64,000 nt of DNA from Qipengyuania gaetbuli (GTDB taxonomy: Bacteria; Pseudomonadota; Alphaproteobacteria; Sphingomonadales; Sphingomonadaceae), in contig NZ_JAIVLR010000002.1 of the NCBI RefSeq assembly GCF_020524765.1, positions 894,501 through 958,500 of the forward strand, given 5' to 3'. The translations under genes and the position numbers were made by a program. This document shows positions 18,961-28,203 of the stretch, piece by piece; the stretch's first letter is position 1, and every line of letters starts with the position of its first letter. Below the pieces are notes generated by a model. That model saw only the letters and a program-made list of their open reading frames with translations. It was not told the DNA's origin and made no database searches.

Positions 18961-20471
18961 TGTCCGTAACCGGGTTCCTGGGCAATGCGGACGGCTTCCT
19001 TGGCAGCCGCGAACAGAGCGCCAGCCTTGGCCTCGCATTCGCGTTGCTCGTAGGCGGAATCGCTGTCTGCGACGATTCCCGCACCTGCCTGCACATGCAT
19101 GAGGCCATCCTTTAGGACGGCAGTGCGCAAGACGATACAACTATCGAGCGATCCATCGGGCGCAAAATAGCCGACACCGCCGGCATAGGGCCCGCGCTTG
19201 GCCGGTTCGAGCTCTGCGATGATCTGGCAGGCCCTGATCTTGGGGGCGCCGCTGACGGTGCCGGCGGGAAATCCCGCGAACAGCGCGTCGAGCGCATCGC
19301 GTTCCGAATCGAGCTTGCCGACCACGTTGCTGACGATATGCATGACGTGGCTGTAGTGTTCGACGGTAAAGCTGTCCGTTACCTCGACACTGCCGCTTTG
19401 CGCGACACGGCCCACATCATTGCGCCCGAGGTCGAGCAGCATGAGGTGTTCCGCCCGCTCTTTCGGGTCGGCCAGCAGCGATGCCTCTGCCTCGCGATCT
19501 GCTGCAGGTGTCGCGCCGCGCGGACGAGTCCCTGCGATGGGGCGGATCGTGACCTGCTCGTCACGCACGCGGACGAGGATTTCGGGGCTCGATCCGACAA
19601 TTGCGAAACCCGGAAGGTCGAGGAAATAGAGGAAAGGCGAGGGGTTCACCCGCCGCAAGGCGCGGTAGAGAGCGATCGGAGGCAGCTCGAACGGAGTCGT
19701 GAAGCGCTGCGAGAGCACGACCTGGAAGATATCTCCCGCGGCAATGTACTCCTTCGCCGCATCAACCATGCCTGCGAATTGTTCGGGCGGCATGGTGGGC
19801 TGCGGGTCGCAGGATGAAAGCGCGCCGGGCGCTTCCATCTGGACTGGTACCGCCGACGAAAGGCGGGCAAGCGCACTATCGATACGATCCGCCGCTGCCG
19901 CCAGCGCGTCATCGGCACCGGTGTCGGAGGGCCAGATTGGCGCGATACAGAAGAGCTGCTCCGTCAGATTGTCGAATACGAGCAACAGGGTCGGACGAAC
20001 GAACAGCATGTCCGGCACAACGATCGCGCTTTCGCCTGCAGCCGGAAGCTTCTCGACCAGCCCGATGGTCTCGTAGCCGAAATAGCCCACGAGGCAGGCC
20101 AGTGCGGGCGGCAATTCTTCGGGCACGTCGATCCGGCATTCCGCCAGAAGGTTGCGCAAGGCGGCGAGCGTATCGTCCTCGCAGCCTTCGAACGCATCGC
20201 GGGAATACTGCCAGCTGCGGTTGATAGCCGCCGTATTGCCGTCTGCACGGAACACGAGATCGGGGTCGAGGCCGATGAGGCTGTAACGCCCCCGGACCTC
20301 GCCTCCCTCAACCGATTCCAGCAGGAAATCGCCGCGCCCTTCCTCGATCAGGCGCAGGCCGGCCCCGACCGGGGTTACCGTGTCGGAGACGATCTTGCGC
20401 CAGACGAGGGCAGGTTGCCCTGCTGCAAGAGCCCTACGTGCCCGGTCGGACCCTTCGAGCGATGGTCCCAA
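18957..20471 (-). CDS. trpE: Anthranilate synthase component I
   Basis: A 504-residue chorismate-utilising enzyme, first step of tryptophan synthesis with TrpG. The C-terminal chorismate-binding domain shows AGDIFQVVLSQRF, PSPFLYFLDL, SSPEILVR, PIAGTRPRG, EHLMLLDLGRNDVGRV and FPAGTVSGAPKIRACQII. The N-terminal part carries the LIEEGRGDFLLESVEGG region where tryptophan feedback binding occurs. The start is a TTG at 20471 with GAGG six bases upstream, overlapping the end of the PpiD-like gene. I see no separate leader peptide or attenuator, since the upstream gene abuts. Confidence 0.93.
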   Translation of the reverse strand: MGPSLEGSDRARRALAAGQPALVWRKIVSDTVTPVGAGLRLIEEGRGDFLLESVEGGEVRGRYSLIGLDPDLVFRADGNTAAINRSWQYSRDAFEGCEDDTLAALRNLLAECRIDVPEELPPALACLVGYFGYETIGLVEKLPAAGESAIVVPDMLFVRPTLLLVFDNLTEQLFCIAPIWPSDTGADDALAAAADRIDSALARLSSAVPVQMEAPGALSSCDPQPTMPPEQFAGMVDAAKEYIAAGDIFQVVLSQRFTTPFELPPIALYRALRRVNPSPFLYFLDLPGFAIVGSSPEILVRVRDEQVTIRPIAGTRPRGATPAADREAEASLLADPKERAEHLMLLDLGRNDVGRVAQSGSVEVTDSFTVEHYSHVMHIVSNVVGKLDSERDALDALFAGFPAGTVSGAPKIRACQIIAELEPAKRGPYAGGVGYFAPDGSLDSCIVLRTAVLKDGLMHVQAGAGIVADSDSAYEQRECEAKAGALFAAAKEAVRIAQEPGYGQ

Positions 20472-20479
20472 GGCGAACC

Positions 20480-22417
20480 TCAGTTCGTCTCGCCGAGCAA
20501 CTGGCGGCGAACCGCGGCAATTGCATCGGGATTGCGCTCGACGCCGACTTCGGCGCGCATGGCGGCCAGCATCTGCTGCGAATATTCCGCGGTCCAGCCC
20601 TGCGCGATCTGGAGCAGTGCCTGCTGGACCAGCGGGTCGTTCTCTTCGAGCTGGCCGAGCGAGATGTCTTCGAGCGACACGACGAACCAGCCCTGGTCGC
20701 CATTGCCCTTGAGCTTCTTCGTCGAGCCTTCGGCCATCGCGAACATCAGCGCGATCGGCGCAGGCACGCTGGTATTGCCGAGGCGTGCGAGTTCCTCGCG
20801 ACTGAGGTTCACGGCTTCGGGAGCGGGGAGGGCAACCTTCTCTGCTGCCATCGCTGCAGCGAGGCTCTGGCCTCCCTGGACACGCTTGAGGACGCGATCT
20901 GCCGCAGCCCTCGCACCCTCGTTACCGCGCGAGCGGCGCCATTCGGCGATCACGTTCTCGCGGATTTCGGCGAGCGGGGCGACCGAGGAGGGTGTGATCG
21001 ACGAGACTTCGTAGAGCAGGAAGTTCTGGCCGTCGGGCAGGGCAGCGATCTCGGGTTCGCCTTCTTCGATCTGGAATGCGAAATCGAGCGTCGATGCCAC
21101 CAGTTCGGGCGCACGCTGGGCGGTTCCGTAAACGAAGCCGGAAGCGGTGAGAGGCTGCGTTGCCACGACATTAAGGTCGAGCTCTTCCGCTACTGCCGTC
21201 AAGGATGCACCATCGGCGAGGCGGTCCTCGATCGTGGTTGCCAGTTCGGCGATACCGCGCTGGCGGTTGCGTTCGCGAAGCACGTCGGCGATTTCGCCGC
21301 GAACGCTCGCCACGGTCTTGGCGGGAACCTGCGTCACGTCGTCGACACGGGCGATGTGCCAGCCGAGCGGGCTGCGCGCAGGGGCAGTCAGGCCGCCTTC
21401 GGATGCCGAGAAATAGGCATCCGCGACTGCGGCGCTCGCCTGTTCGCGAACATTGTCGCGTTCCTGGTCGGACAGTTCGGCAGTACGGAAGCCGGCTTCT
21501 GCAGCAGCTGCGGCAAAGCTCTGGCCGCCGCGGACACGGTTGGCGATGGCTTCGGCGCCTTGACGCGTGGCGACGATGACCTGCGTGAAATCGCGGGTTT
21601 CGCGGGCAGCGTAGTTTTCCGCGTTTTCTTTGAAGTAGGCAGCGATCTGGGCGTCATCGGGCTCGATGCTTTCGCCCAAGGCCTCGCTGCCGAAGGTCGC
21701 ATAGCGCAGGGTGCGCCGCTCGGGACGGACGAAACGCGACTGGTTGTCGGCGTAGAACTTCTGGAGCTGGGCGTCGGTGGGCGCACCGGTCGGAGCGAAG
21801 GCAGCGGCCGAAATCACGGCGACCGAACCGCGGCGACGTTCCTTGAAGGTGCGGGCATAGGTCCGAGCGATGGAATCGGGGACCTTTGCGCCGTAGGCAG
21901 AAGGGATGATCGACTGGCGGAAGAACAGTGAAGTGCGGATCTGGCTGCGCAATTGCGCGTCGGTCAGGCTCTGCGTCTGGAGAAAGGCCTGGTAGGCTGC
22001 TTCCTCGAAATCGCCGCTGGGGCCACGGGCGCCGGGAATCTGGCGGATTTCGCTGTTGACCAGGTTGCGACCTGCCCGAAGTCCGTTTTCCTCGCCCCAG
22101 GCAACCAGGACGAAGCGGTCGATCAGGCCGTCGAGGATTTCGTCGATCCCGTTGTCCGCCAGCAGCGTCTGAATGGTCGCGTCGGGGTTGTCCTGGCGCG
22201 CCTGCCGCAATGCCTCGGCCGCGCCGTCGCTTAGTTCGGCGGTCGAGATCTTTTCGCTACCGACCACTGCAACACGGTCGCCGCCCGCAACACCGCCGAA
22301 TGCGCCGGTGCTGGACACATCCATGCTGGCGAAAGCGAAGCCAATCAGGCCGAGAAATGCGAGGGCGATGGCAAGGCCGACCTTCGTCTTGAAGAAATTC
22401 CGGAAAAAGGTGAGCAT
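20480..22417 (-). CDS. PpiD-like periplasmic chaperone (SurA_N/parvulin peptidyl-prolyl isomerase)
   Basis: A 645-residue protein. One N-terminal membrane helix (about residues 14-32, KVGLAIALAFLGLIGFAFAS) is followed by a SurA_N-type chaperone domain with FLQTQSLTDAQLRSQI, a parvulin-type PPIase region around residues 260-370 (RDFTQVIV, GWHIARVDDVTQVPA) and a long helical C-terminus. PpiD helps outer-membrane and secreted proteins fold as they leave the Sec translocon. The ATG at 22417 is chosen because it gives the expected short cytoplasmic N-terminus; the frame is open to 22483. Divergent from tpiA; trpE starts 8 bases after its stop. Confidence 0.9.
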   Translation of the reverse strand: MLTFFRNFFKTKVGLAIALAFLGLIGFAFASMDVSSTGAFGGVAGGDRVAVVGSEKISTAELSDGAAEALRQARQDNPDATIQTLLADNGIDEILDGLIDRFVLVAWGEENGLRAGRNLVNSEIRQIPGARGPSGDFEEAAYQAFLQTQSLTDAQLRSQIRTSLFFRQSIIPSAYGAKVPDSIARTYARTFKERRRGSVAVISAAAFAPTGAPTDAQLQKFYADNQSRFVRPERRTLRYATFGSEALGESIEPDDAQIAAYFKENAENYAARETRDFTQVIVATRQGAEAIANRVRGGQSFAAAAAEAGFRTAELSDQERDNVREQASAAVADAYFSASEGGLTAPARSPLGWHIARVDDVTQVPAKTVASVRGEIADVLRERNRQRGIAELATTIEDRLADGASLTAVAEELDLNVVATQPLTASGFVYGTAQRAPELVASTLDFAFQIEEGEPEIAALPDGQNFLLYEVSSITPSSVAPLAEIRENVIAEWRRSRGNEGARAAADRVLKRVQGGQSLAAAMAAEKVALPAPEAVNLSREELARLGNTSVPAPIALMFAMAEGSTKKLKGNGDQGWFVVSLEDISLGQLEENDPLVQQALLQIAQGWTAEYSQQMLAAMRAEVGVERNPDAIAAVRRQLLGETN

Positions 22418-22633
22418 GACTTGCGGTCGGGCCTCTTCAGTGCTTTGGGGGCGCCCGCTTCCGGACGGGAAGCGGTGCGACACCGGTTCGAGCAGCGCGC
22501 TTTATCCGCCCTGCGACCTCGTCGCAACAGGTCCCGTCCGCTTTTGACGCATAAACAAGCCCACTCTGGCGATTGTCCGCTACCACCCTATATAGCGCCC
22601 GCCGGATACGACATTACGTGACAGGAAATAACC

Positions 22634-23395
22634 ATGGCCGAACGGCCTTATATCGTTGGTAACTGGAAGATGAACGGTACGCGCGCAATGCTCAGCGAAG
22701 CGCGCGCGATCGATCGCGCTGCACAGCGCTACATGAAGGCGGAAGTGGCCGTAGCCCCGCCGTACACGCTCATTCACGCCGTCCACCGCGAAGCCGAACA
22801 GATCGGCATCGGTGCGCAGGACTGCCATCCCGGCGCAGAAGGTGCGCACACCGGCGATATCTCGGCATCGATGCTGGCGGACGCCGGGGCGAAATTCGTC
22901 ATTCTCGGCCATAGCGAACGTCGCGGCGCCCACGGCGAATCGAACGACCTTATCAACGCCAAGATCGAAAGCGCGCTCGAGGCTGGCCTGCGCATCATCC
23001 TGTGCTGCGGCGAAAGCCTCGAACTGCGGGATGCGGGCAAGGCCGAGGAGTTCGTACTTGGCCAGCTCCGTGCCAGCCTCCCCAAGATCGAAGACGCTGC
23101 CGAACGCCTGACGGTCGCCTACGAGCCGATCTGGGCCATCGGAACCGGTCGCACCGCAACGGTCGAAGACATCGAGGCGATGCATGCGGCAATCCGCAAG
23201 CTGCTCGACGAAACCTATGGTGAGGAACATTCCTCGCAGGTCCGTATTCTCTACGGCGGCTCCGTGAACGCGGACAATGCCCGGGAAATCCTTTCGACTC
23301 CCGAAGTCGGCGGTGCGCTGGTCGGCGGCGCGAGCCTGTCGGCCGAAAGCTTCCTTGGTATCGTCGTGGCCGCTTCGGAAGCCGAAGAAGCCTGA
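22634..23395 (+). CDS. tpiA: Triosephosphate isomerase
   Basis: A 253-residue TIM-barrel glycolytic enzyme interconverting dihydroxyacetone phosphate and glyceraldehyde 3-phosphate. The N-terminal GNWKMNGT (catalytic Lys12), ILGHSERRG (catalytic His), AYEPIWAIGTGRTAT (catalytic Glu and loop 6) and ILYGGSVNADNA phosphate-binding motif are all present. AGGAAATAACC precedes the ATG. It is divergent from the PpiD-like gene, with a 216-base shared upstream region, and is followed by secG. Confidence 0.97.
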   Translation: MAERPYIVGNWKMNGTRAMLSEARAIDRAAQRYMKAEVAVAPPYTLIHAVHREAEQIGIGAQDCHPGAEGAHTGDISASMLADAGAKFVILGHSERRGAHGESNDLINAKIESALEAGLRIILCCGESLELRDAGKAEEFVLGQLRASLPKIEDAAERLTVAYEPIWAIGTGRTATVEDIEAMHAAIRKLLDETYGEEHSSQVRILYGGSVNADNAREILSTPEVGGALVGGASLSAESFLGIVVAASEAEEA

Positions 23396-23471
23396 TTCTC
23401 GCACACCTTGCCGTAGCGGCGTCTGACGCCTAGATGCGGCCCACCAGTTTATTCGATAGAGCTAGCAACCG

Positions 23472-23840
23472 ATGTTCCTCTTCCTCACTGTCGTCCAGGC
23501 GATCGTCGCCGCTGCCCTCGTCGGCGTCATTCTCATGCAGCGCAGCGAAGGCGGCGGTCTTGGCATCGGCGGCAGCCCCTCCGGCATGCTCAGCGCCCGC
23601 GGCGCAGCCGACTTCCTGACCCGTTCGACCAAGTGGCTGGCCGTGGCATTCGTGGTCCTTTCGATCGCGCTTGCTGCGATGGCTGTCGAGGGTGTGGGAA
23701 CGGGCGGCGTCGAATCGACGCTCGATCGTTCGGTCACTCCGGCCGAGCCGGTCGACCCGCTGGGCGGTCCGGGTGCGGCACCTGCAGCAGCCCCGGCTCC
23801 GGCAGAGCCTGCACCGGCTGAAGATCCACTCGCCGAATAA
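23472..23840 (+). CDS. secG: Protein-export membrane protein SecG
   Basis: A 122-residue subunit of the SecYEG translocon. Two membrane helices (about residues 1-20 and 52-72) flank the conserved QRSEGGGLGIGGSPSGMLSARGAADFLTR-type loop. The C-terminal tail is rich in Ala, Pro and Glu, common in alphaproteobacterial SecG. The order tpiA-secG-pyrG is common in alphaproteobacteria. A stem-loop with a T-rich tail follows before pyrG. Confidence 0.93.
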   Translation: MFLFLTVVQAIVAAALVGVILMQRSEGGGLGIGGSPSGMLSARGAADFLTRSTKWLAVAFVVLSIALAAMAVEGVGTGGVESTLDRSVTPAEPVDPLGGPGAAPAAAPAPAEPAPAEDPLAE

Positions 23841-23877
23841 GCCTCAAATCTTCGCCCTTCCTCAGGCGTCTGTGGAC

Positions 23878-23897
23878 GACGCGCGCTTTGGCGCGTC
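23878..23897 (+). terminator. Possible terminator between secG and pyrG
   Basis: GACGCGC, loop GCTTTG, GCGCGTC, then TTTATCC. A 7-bp perfect stem followed by a short T-run, 38 bases after the secG stop. It may be weak, or act as an attenuator before pyrG. Confidence 0.45.
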
Positions 23898-23943
23898 TTT
23901 ATCCTTGCGCCGACTCACCCCCCACGCTTAAGGCCCGACTCCC

Positions 23944-25578
<1,635 letters not shown>

Positions 25579-25654
25579 TTTATTTTTGCATTGGCCACAG
25601 GCGTAAACGATTGTTTTCGCTAAGGCTGATTTGCCGGTTTTGTACCAACACGAC

Positions 25655-25686
25655 AGAGCGCGGAGTCCCTAGGGATTCCGCGCTCT
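25655..25686 (+). terminator. Rho-independent terminator of pyrG
   Basis: An inverted repeat with arms AGAGCGCGGA and TCCGCGCTCT, an inner TCCC/GGGA pairing and a TA turn, then TTATCTTTTGTT. It lies 77 bases after pyrG. Confidence 0.85.
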
Positions 25687-25689
25687 TTA

Positions 25690-25883
25690 TCTTTTGTTGC
25701 ATTTAATGCAGACCGGCCCGGAGATCAGTGGTGATAGGCCACTGAATTTACGAAACTACACTGCGCCAGCCGGTGGTGGGCTTGCCTCGAACCCGGTCGT
25801 CTTCTGCGACCCGGACGGCCGAATTTGGGGCTTGGCGGCGCTAGTCGTCGCGAGGGCGGTGCCTTAGGGCGCCGCCCTCTTTA
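25690..25883 (+). ncRNA. Candidate structured RNA between pyrG and the small heat-shock gene (unproven)
   Basis: This stretch between convergent genes has no supported reading frame but much secondary structure. There is a CAGTGG-TGATAGG-CCACTG hairpin at 25726-25744. A long-range pairing of CGCCAGCC near 25763 with GGCTTGGCG near 25830 encloses a CCGGTCG/CGACCCGG stem. A G+C-rich hairpin at 25852-25879 is followed by TTTAGTT, which could be the RNA's own terminator. Size and layout would suit a small regulatory RNA, but I cannot match it to 6S, SRP or another named family. It might instead be leftover 3' sequence with chance pairing. Confidence 0.3.
25852..25879. terminator. Strong GC-rich hairpin, possible terminator
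   Basis: GAGGGCGGTGCC, TTAG, GGCGCCGCCCTC, followed on the plus strand by TTTAGTT. Near-perfect 12-bp arms with one mismatch. It is 19 bases from the stop of the minus-strand hsp20 gene, but on that strand no T-run follows, so it fits better as the end of a plus-strand transcript. Confidence 0.5.
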
Positions 25884-25897
25884 GTTGGAGGCGCTGG

Positions 25898-26362
25898 TCA
25901 GGCAGCTTCGCTGTCGTCGCCCTTGACGATTTCCAGGGGCTTTTGTCCGCCGATCGAGATCTTCTTCGGCTTCATCGCCTCGGGAACTTCGCGCAGCAGG
26001 TCGATGACTAGCATGCCGTCCCTGAGGTCTGCGTTTTCCACGCGGACATAATCCGCAAGGTCGAAACGGCGCTCGAACCCGCGGTTGGCGATGCCGACAT
26101 GCAGCATTTCGCCTTCGGGCTGATCGTCGCGCTTGCGGCCCTGGATGACCAGCAGGTTCTGCTGGGCCGTGATATCGAGGTCTTCGGGGCGGAAGCCCGC
26201 GACGGCCAGCGTGATGCGATATTCATCGTCACCGCGGCGCTCGATATTGAACGGGGGGTAATTATCGCCACCGGCATTGCGCGCCTGACGTTCCATCAGG
26301 TCGAACAGGCGGTCGAAGCCGACGGTCGAACGGCGATAGGGGGTAGTGTCGAAACGGTTCAT
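25898..26362 (-). CDS. Small heat-shock protein (Hsp20/IbpA family)
   Basis: A 154-residue ATP-independent chaperone that holds unfolding proteins. The N-terminus MNRFDTTPYRRSTVGFDRLF and the alpha-crystallin domain (YPPFNIERRGDDEYRITLAV, AGFRPEDLDI, LHVGIANRGFERRFDLADYV, LRDGMLVIDL) are typical of the class A family including IbpA; the C-terminal IxI-like motif is PKKISIGG. ATG at 26362 is preferred over an upstream in-frame start because the region in between is an RNA thermometer carrying the ribosome site. It is divergent from grxC. Confidence 0.95.
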   Translation of the reverse strand: MNRFDTTPYRRSTVGFDRLFDLMERQARNAGGDNYPPFNIERRGDDEYRITLAVAGFRPEDLDITAQQNLLVIQGRKRDDQPEGEMLHVGIANRGFERRFDLADYVRVENADLRDGMLVIDLLREVPEAMKPKKISIGGQKPLEIVKGDDSEAA

Positions 26363-26441
26363 CGAAACAAATCCTCTTCTGAGCAATTTGACATTGGGGA
26401 GCCCTAAACCGGCACTCCCGAACCGGCTGAACACCAGCCGG
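26363..26441 (-). promoter_or_regulatory. ROSE-type RNA thermometer in the hsp20 leader
   Basis: On the minus strand three hairpins precede the ATG. CCGGCTG/CAGCCGG is at 26423-26441 and GGGAG/CTCCC at 26397-26419. The last, 26369-26389, reads AAATTGCTCAGAAGAGGATTT. In it the TTGCT motif pairs with the ribosome site GAGGA, leaving one G-G and one U-U pair, as in known ROSE elements with the UYGCU motif. The ribosome site is 9 bases from the start codon. Heat would melt the last hairpin and allow translation. Confidence 0.75.
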
Positions 26442-26448
26442 CACATTC

Positions 26449-26477
26449 AAGATAGTCGTCCGTCGGGGGCTTTCAAG
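26449..26477 (-). promoter_or_regulatory. Heat-shock (RpoH-type) promoter of hsp20
   Basis: Minus strand: CTTGAAA, then CTATCTT 18 bases after CTTG. This is close to the alphaproteobacterial RpoH consensus CTTG-N17/18-CYTATNT, with one mismatch in the -10 part. Transcription would begin at about 26441, just at the first hairpin of the leader. Confidence 0.55.
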
Positions 26478-26528
26478 CATCCCGCTGCACGGCTAGACAG
26501 CTTTGGAAAGAACAGCACGGGATCGACC

Positions 26529-26792
26529 ATGAGCCAGCCCCATATCGACATCTACACCAAGTTCGGCTGCGGCTACTGCTACCGCGCGAAGAAGCTGCTC
26601 GACGACAAGGGCGCGGTGTATGAGGAACACGACATCACGATGGGCGGCCCCAAGCGCGACGAAATGATGGAGCGCGCTCCGCAGGCGCGAACCGTGCCGC
26701 AAATCTTCATCGGCGAAGTCTATGTCGGCGGTTCGGACGATCTCGCGGCGCTGGAACGCGCCGGCAAGCTCGATGATATCCTGGCCGGTTGA
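26529..26792 (+). CDS. grxC: Glutaredoxin 3
   Basis: An 87-residue thioredoxin-fold protein reducing disulfides with glutathione. The redox site is CGYC at residues 14-17, followed by the cis-Pro region TVPQIFIGEVYVGGSDDL. The frame is open upstream to 26346, but the ATG at 26529 gives the normal glutaredoxin length. It is divergent from hsp20 and abuts the next gene (its TGA is immediately followed by ATG). Confidence 0.93.
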   Translation: MSQPHIDIYTKFGCGYCYRAKKLLDDKGAVYEEHDITMGGPKRDEMMERAPQARTVPQIFIGEVYVGGSDDLAALERAGKLDDILAG

Positions 26793-27608
26793 ATGACGCG
26801 CATCGCGCTTTATCAGGCGACGACCGGGATCGATCCTCGAGCCAACGCAGCGCGCCTGGTCGAGGCTATCGAAAGGGCCGCCGTGGGCGGTGCGCAGATG
26901 TTGTTCACGCCCGAGATGTCGGGCCTGCTCGACCGGGATCGCCAGCGTGCTGTCGGCCACGTGGTGAGCGAAGCGGCAAACCCCGTCCTCGCCGCCGTGA
27001 GAGAAGCGAGTGCCCGCGCCAATATCTGGACTTGCATCGGGTCGCTCGCCGTCCTCGCTGATGGCGGGAAATGGGCCAACCGGAGTTTCGTGATCGACGC
27101 AGGTGGCGAGATCGTGGCCCGCTACGACAAGATGCACATGTTCGATGTCGATCTCGCGACCGGTGAGAGCTGGCGCGAGTCAAACGCATACCAGGCGGGC
27201 GACAAGGTCGTTGCCGTCGATACGCCGATTGGCAGGCTCGGCCTCGCGGTGTGCTATGATTTGCGCTTTCCCGGCCTGTTCGAAGCTTTGGGCAAGCTTG
27301 GCTGCGACGCCATTGCCATCCCTGCCGCGTTCACAGTGCCGACGGGAAGGGCGCACTGGCACATCATGCAAAGGGCTAGGGCGATCGAGGCCTCCGCCTA
27401 CGTTATCGCTGCCGCCCAGGTCGGCCAGCATGAAGACGGTCGCACGACCTATGGCCACAGCCTTGTCGTCGATCCATGGGGAGAGGTCCTGCTCGACATG
27501 GGGGACGAGGGGAGCGGGGTCGGATTTGCGGAAATCGACTTGTCGCGCATCGCCGATGTGCGGGCGCAAGTTCCCAGCCTTGCCAACCGCCGCGAAATCG
27601 CCATTTAG
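26793..27608 (+). CDS. Carbon-nitrogen hydrolase (nitrilase superfamily)
   Basis: A 271-residue amidase-type hydrolase. The catalytic triad is visible as Glu in LFTPEMSGLL, Lys in ARYDKMHMFDV and Cys in LAVCYDLRFPGLFEAL. The NFxV-type Nit branch acts on deaminated glutathione or omega-amides; position after a glutaredoxin gene is consistent with a role in glutathione metabolism, but this is inference. The ATG follows the grxC stop with no gap and the DUF1178 gene follows after 5 bases, so the three are probably one operon. Confidence 0.9.
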   Translation: MTRIALYQATTGIDPRANAARLVEAIERAAVGGAQMLFTPEMSGLLDRDRQRAVGHVVSEAANPVLAAVREASARANIWTCIGSLAVLADGGKWANRSFVIDAGGEIVARYDKMHMFDVDLATGESWRESNAYQAGDKVVAVDTPIGRLGLAVCYDLRFPGLFEALGKLGCDAIAIPAAFTVPTGRAHWHIMQRARAIEASAYVIAAAQVGQHEDGRTTYGHSLVVDPWGEVLLDMGDEGSGVGFAEIDLSRIADVRAQVPSLANRREIAI

Positions 27609-27613
27609 GCGCC

Positions 27614-28081
27614 ATGATCGTCTACGACCTCCACTGCGACAACGGCCACCGCTTCGAAGGCTGGTTCGGATCGTCCGCCGATTACGAGCGACAGAGCGAG
27701 GTCGGGCTGGTCGATTGCCCTGAATGCGGCTCCACCAATGTCGGCAAGGCCCCTATGGCACCGTCTGTCCCCGCTAAGTCGAACTCCGCGCCGAAGCAGA
27801 ATACCGGAGCAAAGGAGGCCCAGCTTTCCAACGCTCCGATGCCGCCGGAAGTGCGCAAGGCGTTCGAGGCGCTAGCCAAGGCACAGGCAAAGGCGCTCGA
27901 AAAAAGCAGGTGGGTAGGGGACAAGTTCGCCGAGGAAGCCCGCTCGCAGCATTACGGCGAGGCCGACGAAACGCCGATCCACGGCAAGGCCACCAAGGAA
28001 GAGGCCAAGGAACTCGCAGCCGAGGGAATTGCGGTTGCGCCCATCCTTTTCCCCATCGCGCCGCCCGACGAACTCAATTGA
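27614..28081 (+). CDS. DUF1178 family protein
   Basis: A 155-residue protein starting MIVYDLHCDNGHRFEGWFGS, with a Cys4-type metal-binding arrangement (C8 and H12 with CPEC near residue 36), as in zinc-ribbon regulatory-protein-like FmdB relatives. The middle is Ala/Lys rich and the end (HGKATKEEAKELAAEGI) is conserved in the family. The function is unknown. ATG at 27614, just after the nitrilase gene stop; a longer frame start upstream overlaps that gene and is not favoured. Confidence 0.85.
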   Translation: MIVYDLHCDNGHRFEGWFGSSADYERQSEVGLVDCPECGSTNVGKAPMAPSVPAKSNSAPKQNTGAKEAQLSNAPMPPEVRKAFEALAKAQAKALEKSRWVGDKFAEEARSQHYGEADETPIHGKATKEEAKELAAEGIAVAPILFPIAPPDELN

Positions 28082-28119
28082 TTGCCACGGCAAGTTGAGC
28101 CGCTATACGAAGCGCCGGC

Positions 28120-28196
28120 GCGCCCGTAGCTCAGTCGGATAGAGCATCAGATTCCTAATCTGGGGGCCACAGGTTCGAATCCTGTCGGGCGCACCA
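28120..28196 (+). tRNA. tRNA-Arg (anticodon CCT)
   Basis: A 77-base cloverleaf. Acceptor arms GCGCCCG and CGGGCGC pair fully, the D-arm is GCTC/GAGC, the anticodon stem is CAGAT/ATCTG around loop TCCTA with anticodon CCT, and the T-arm is ACAGG-TTCGAAT-CCTGT. CCA is encoded at 28194-28196. It reads AGG codons. Confidence 0.95.
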
Positions 28197-28203
28197 TTCC
28201 CTT

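Noticed and set aside
28120-28200. tRNA-Arg as an attachment site for a genomic island
   Set aside because: No integrase, no repeated tRNA end, and the following genes look like resident chromosome.
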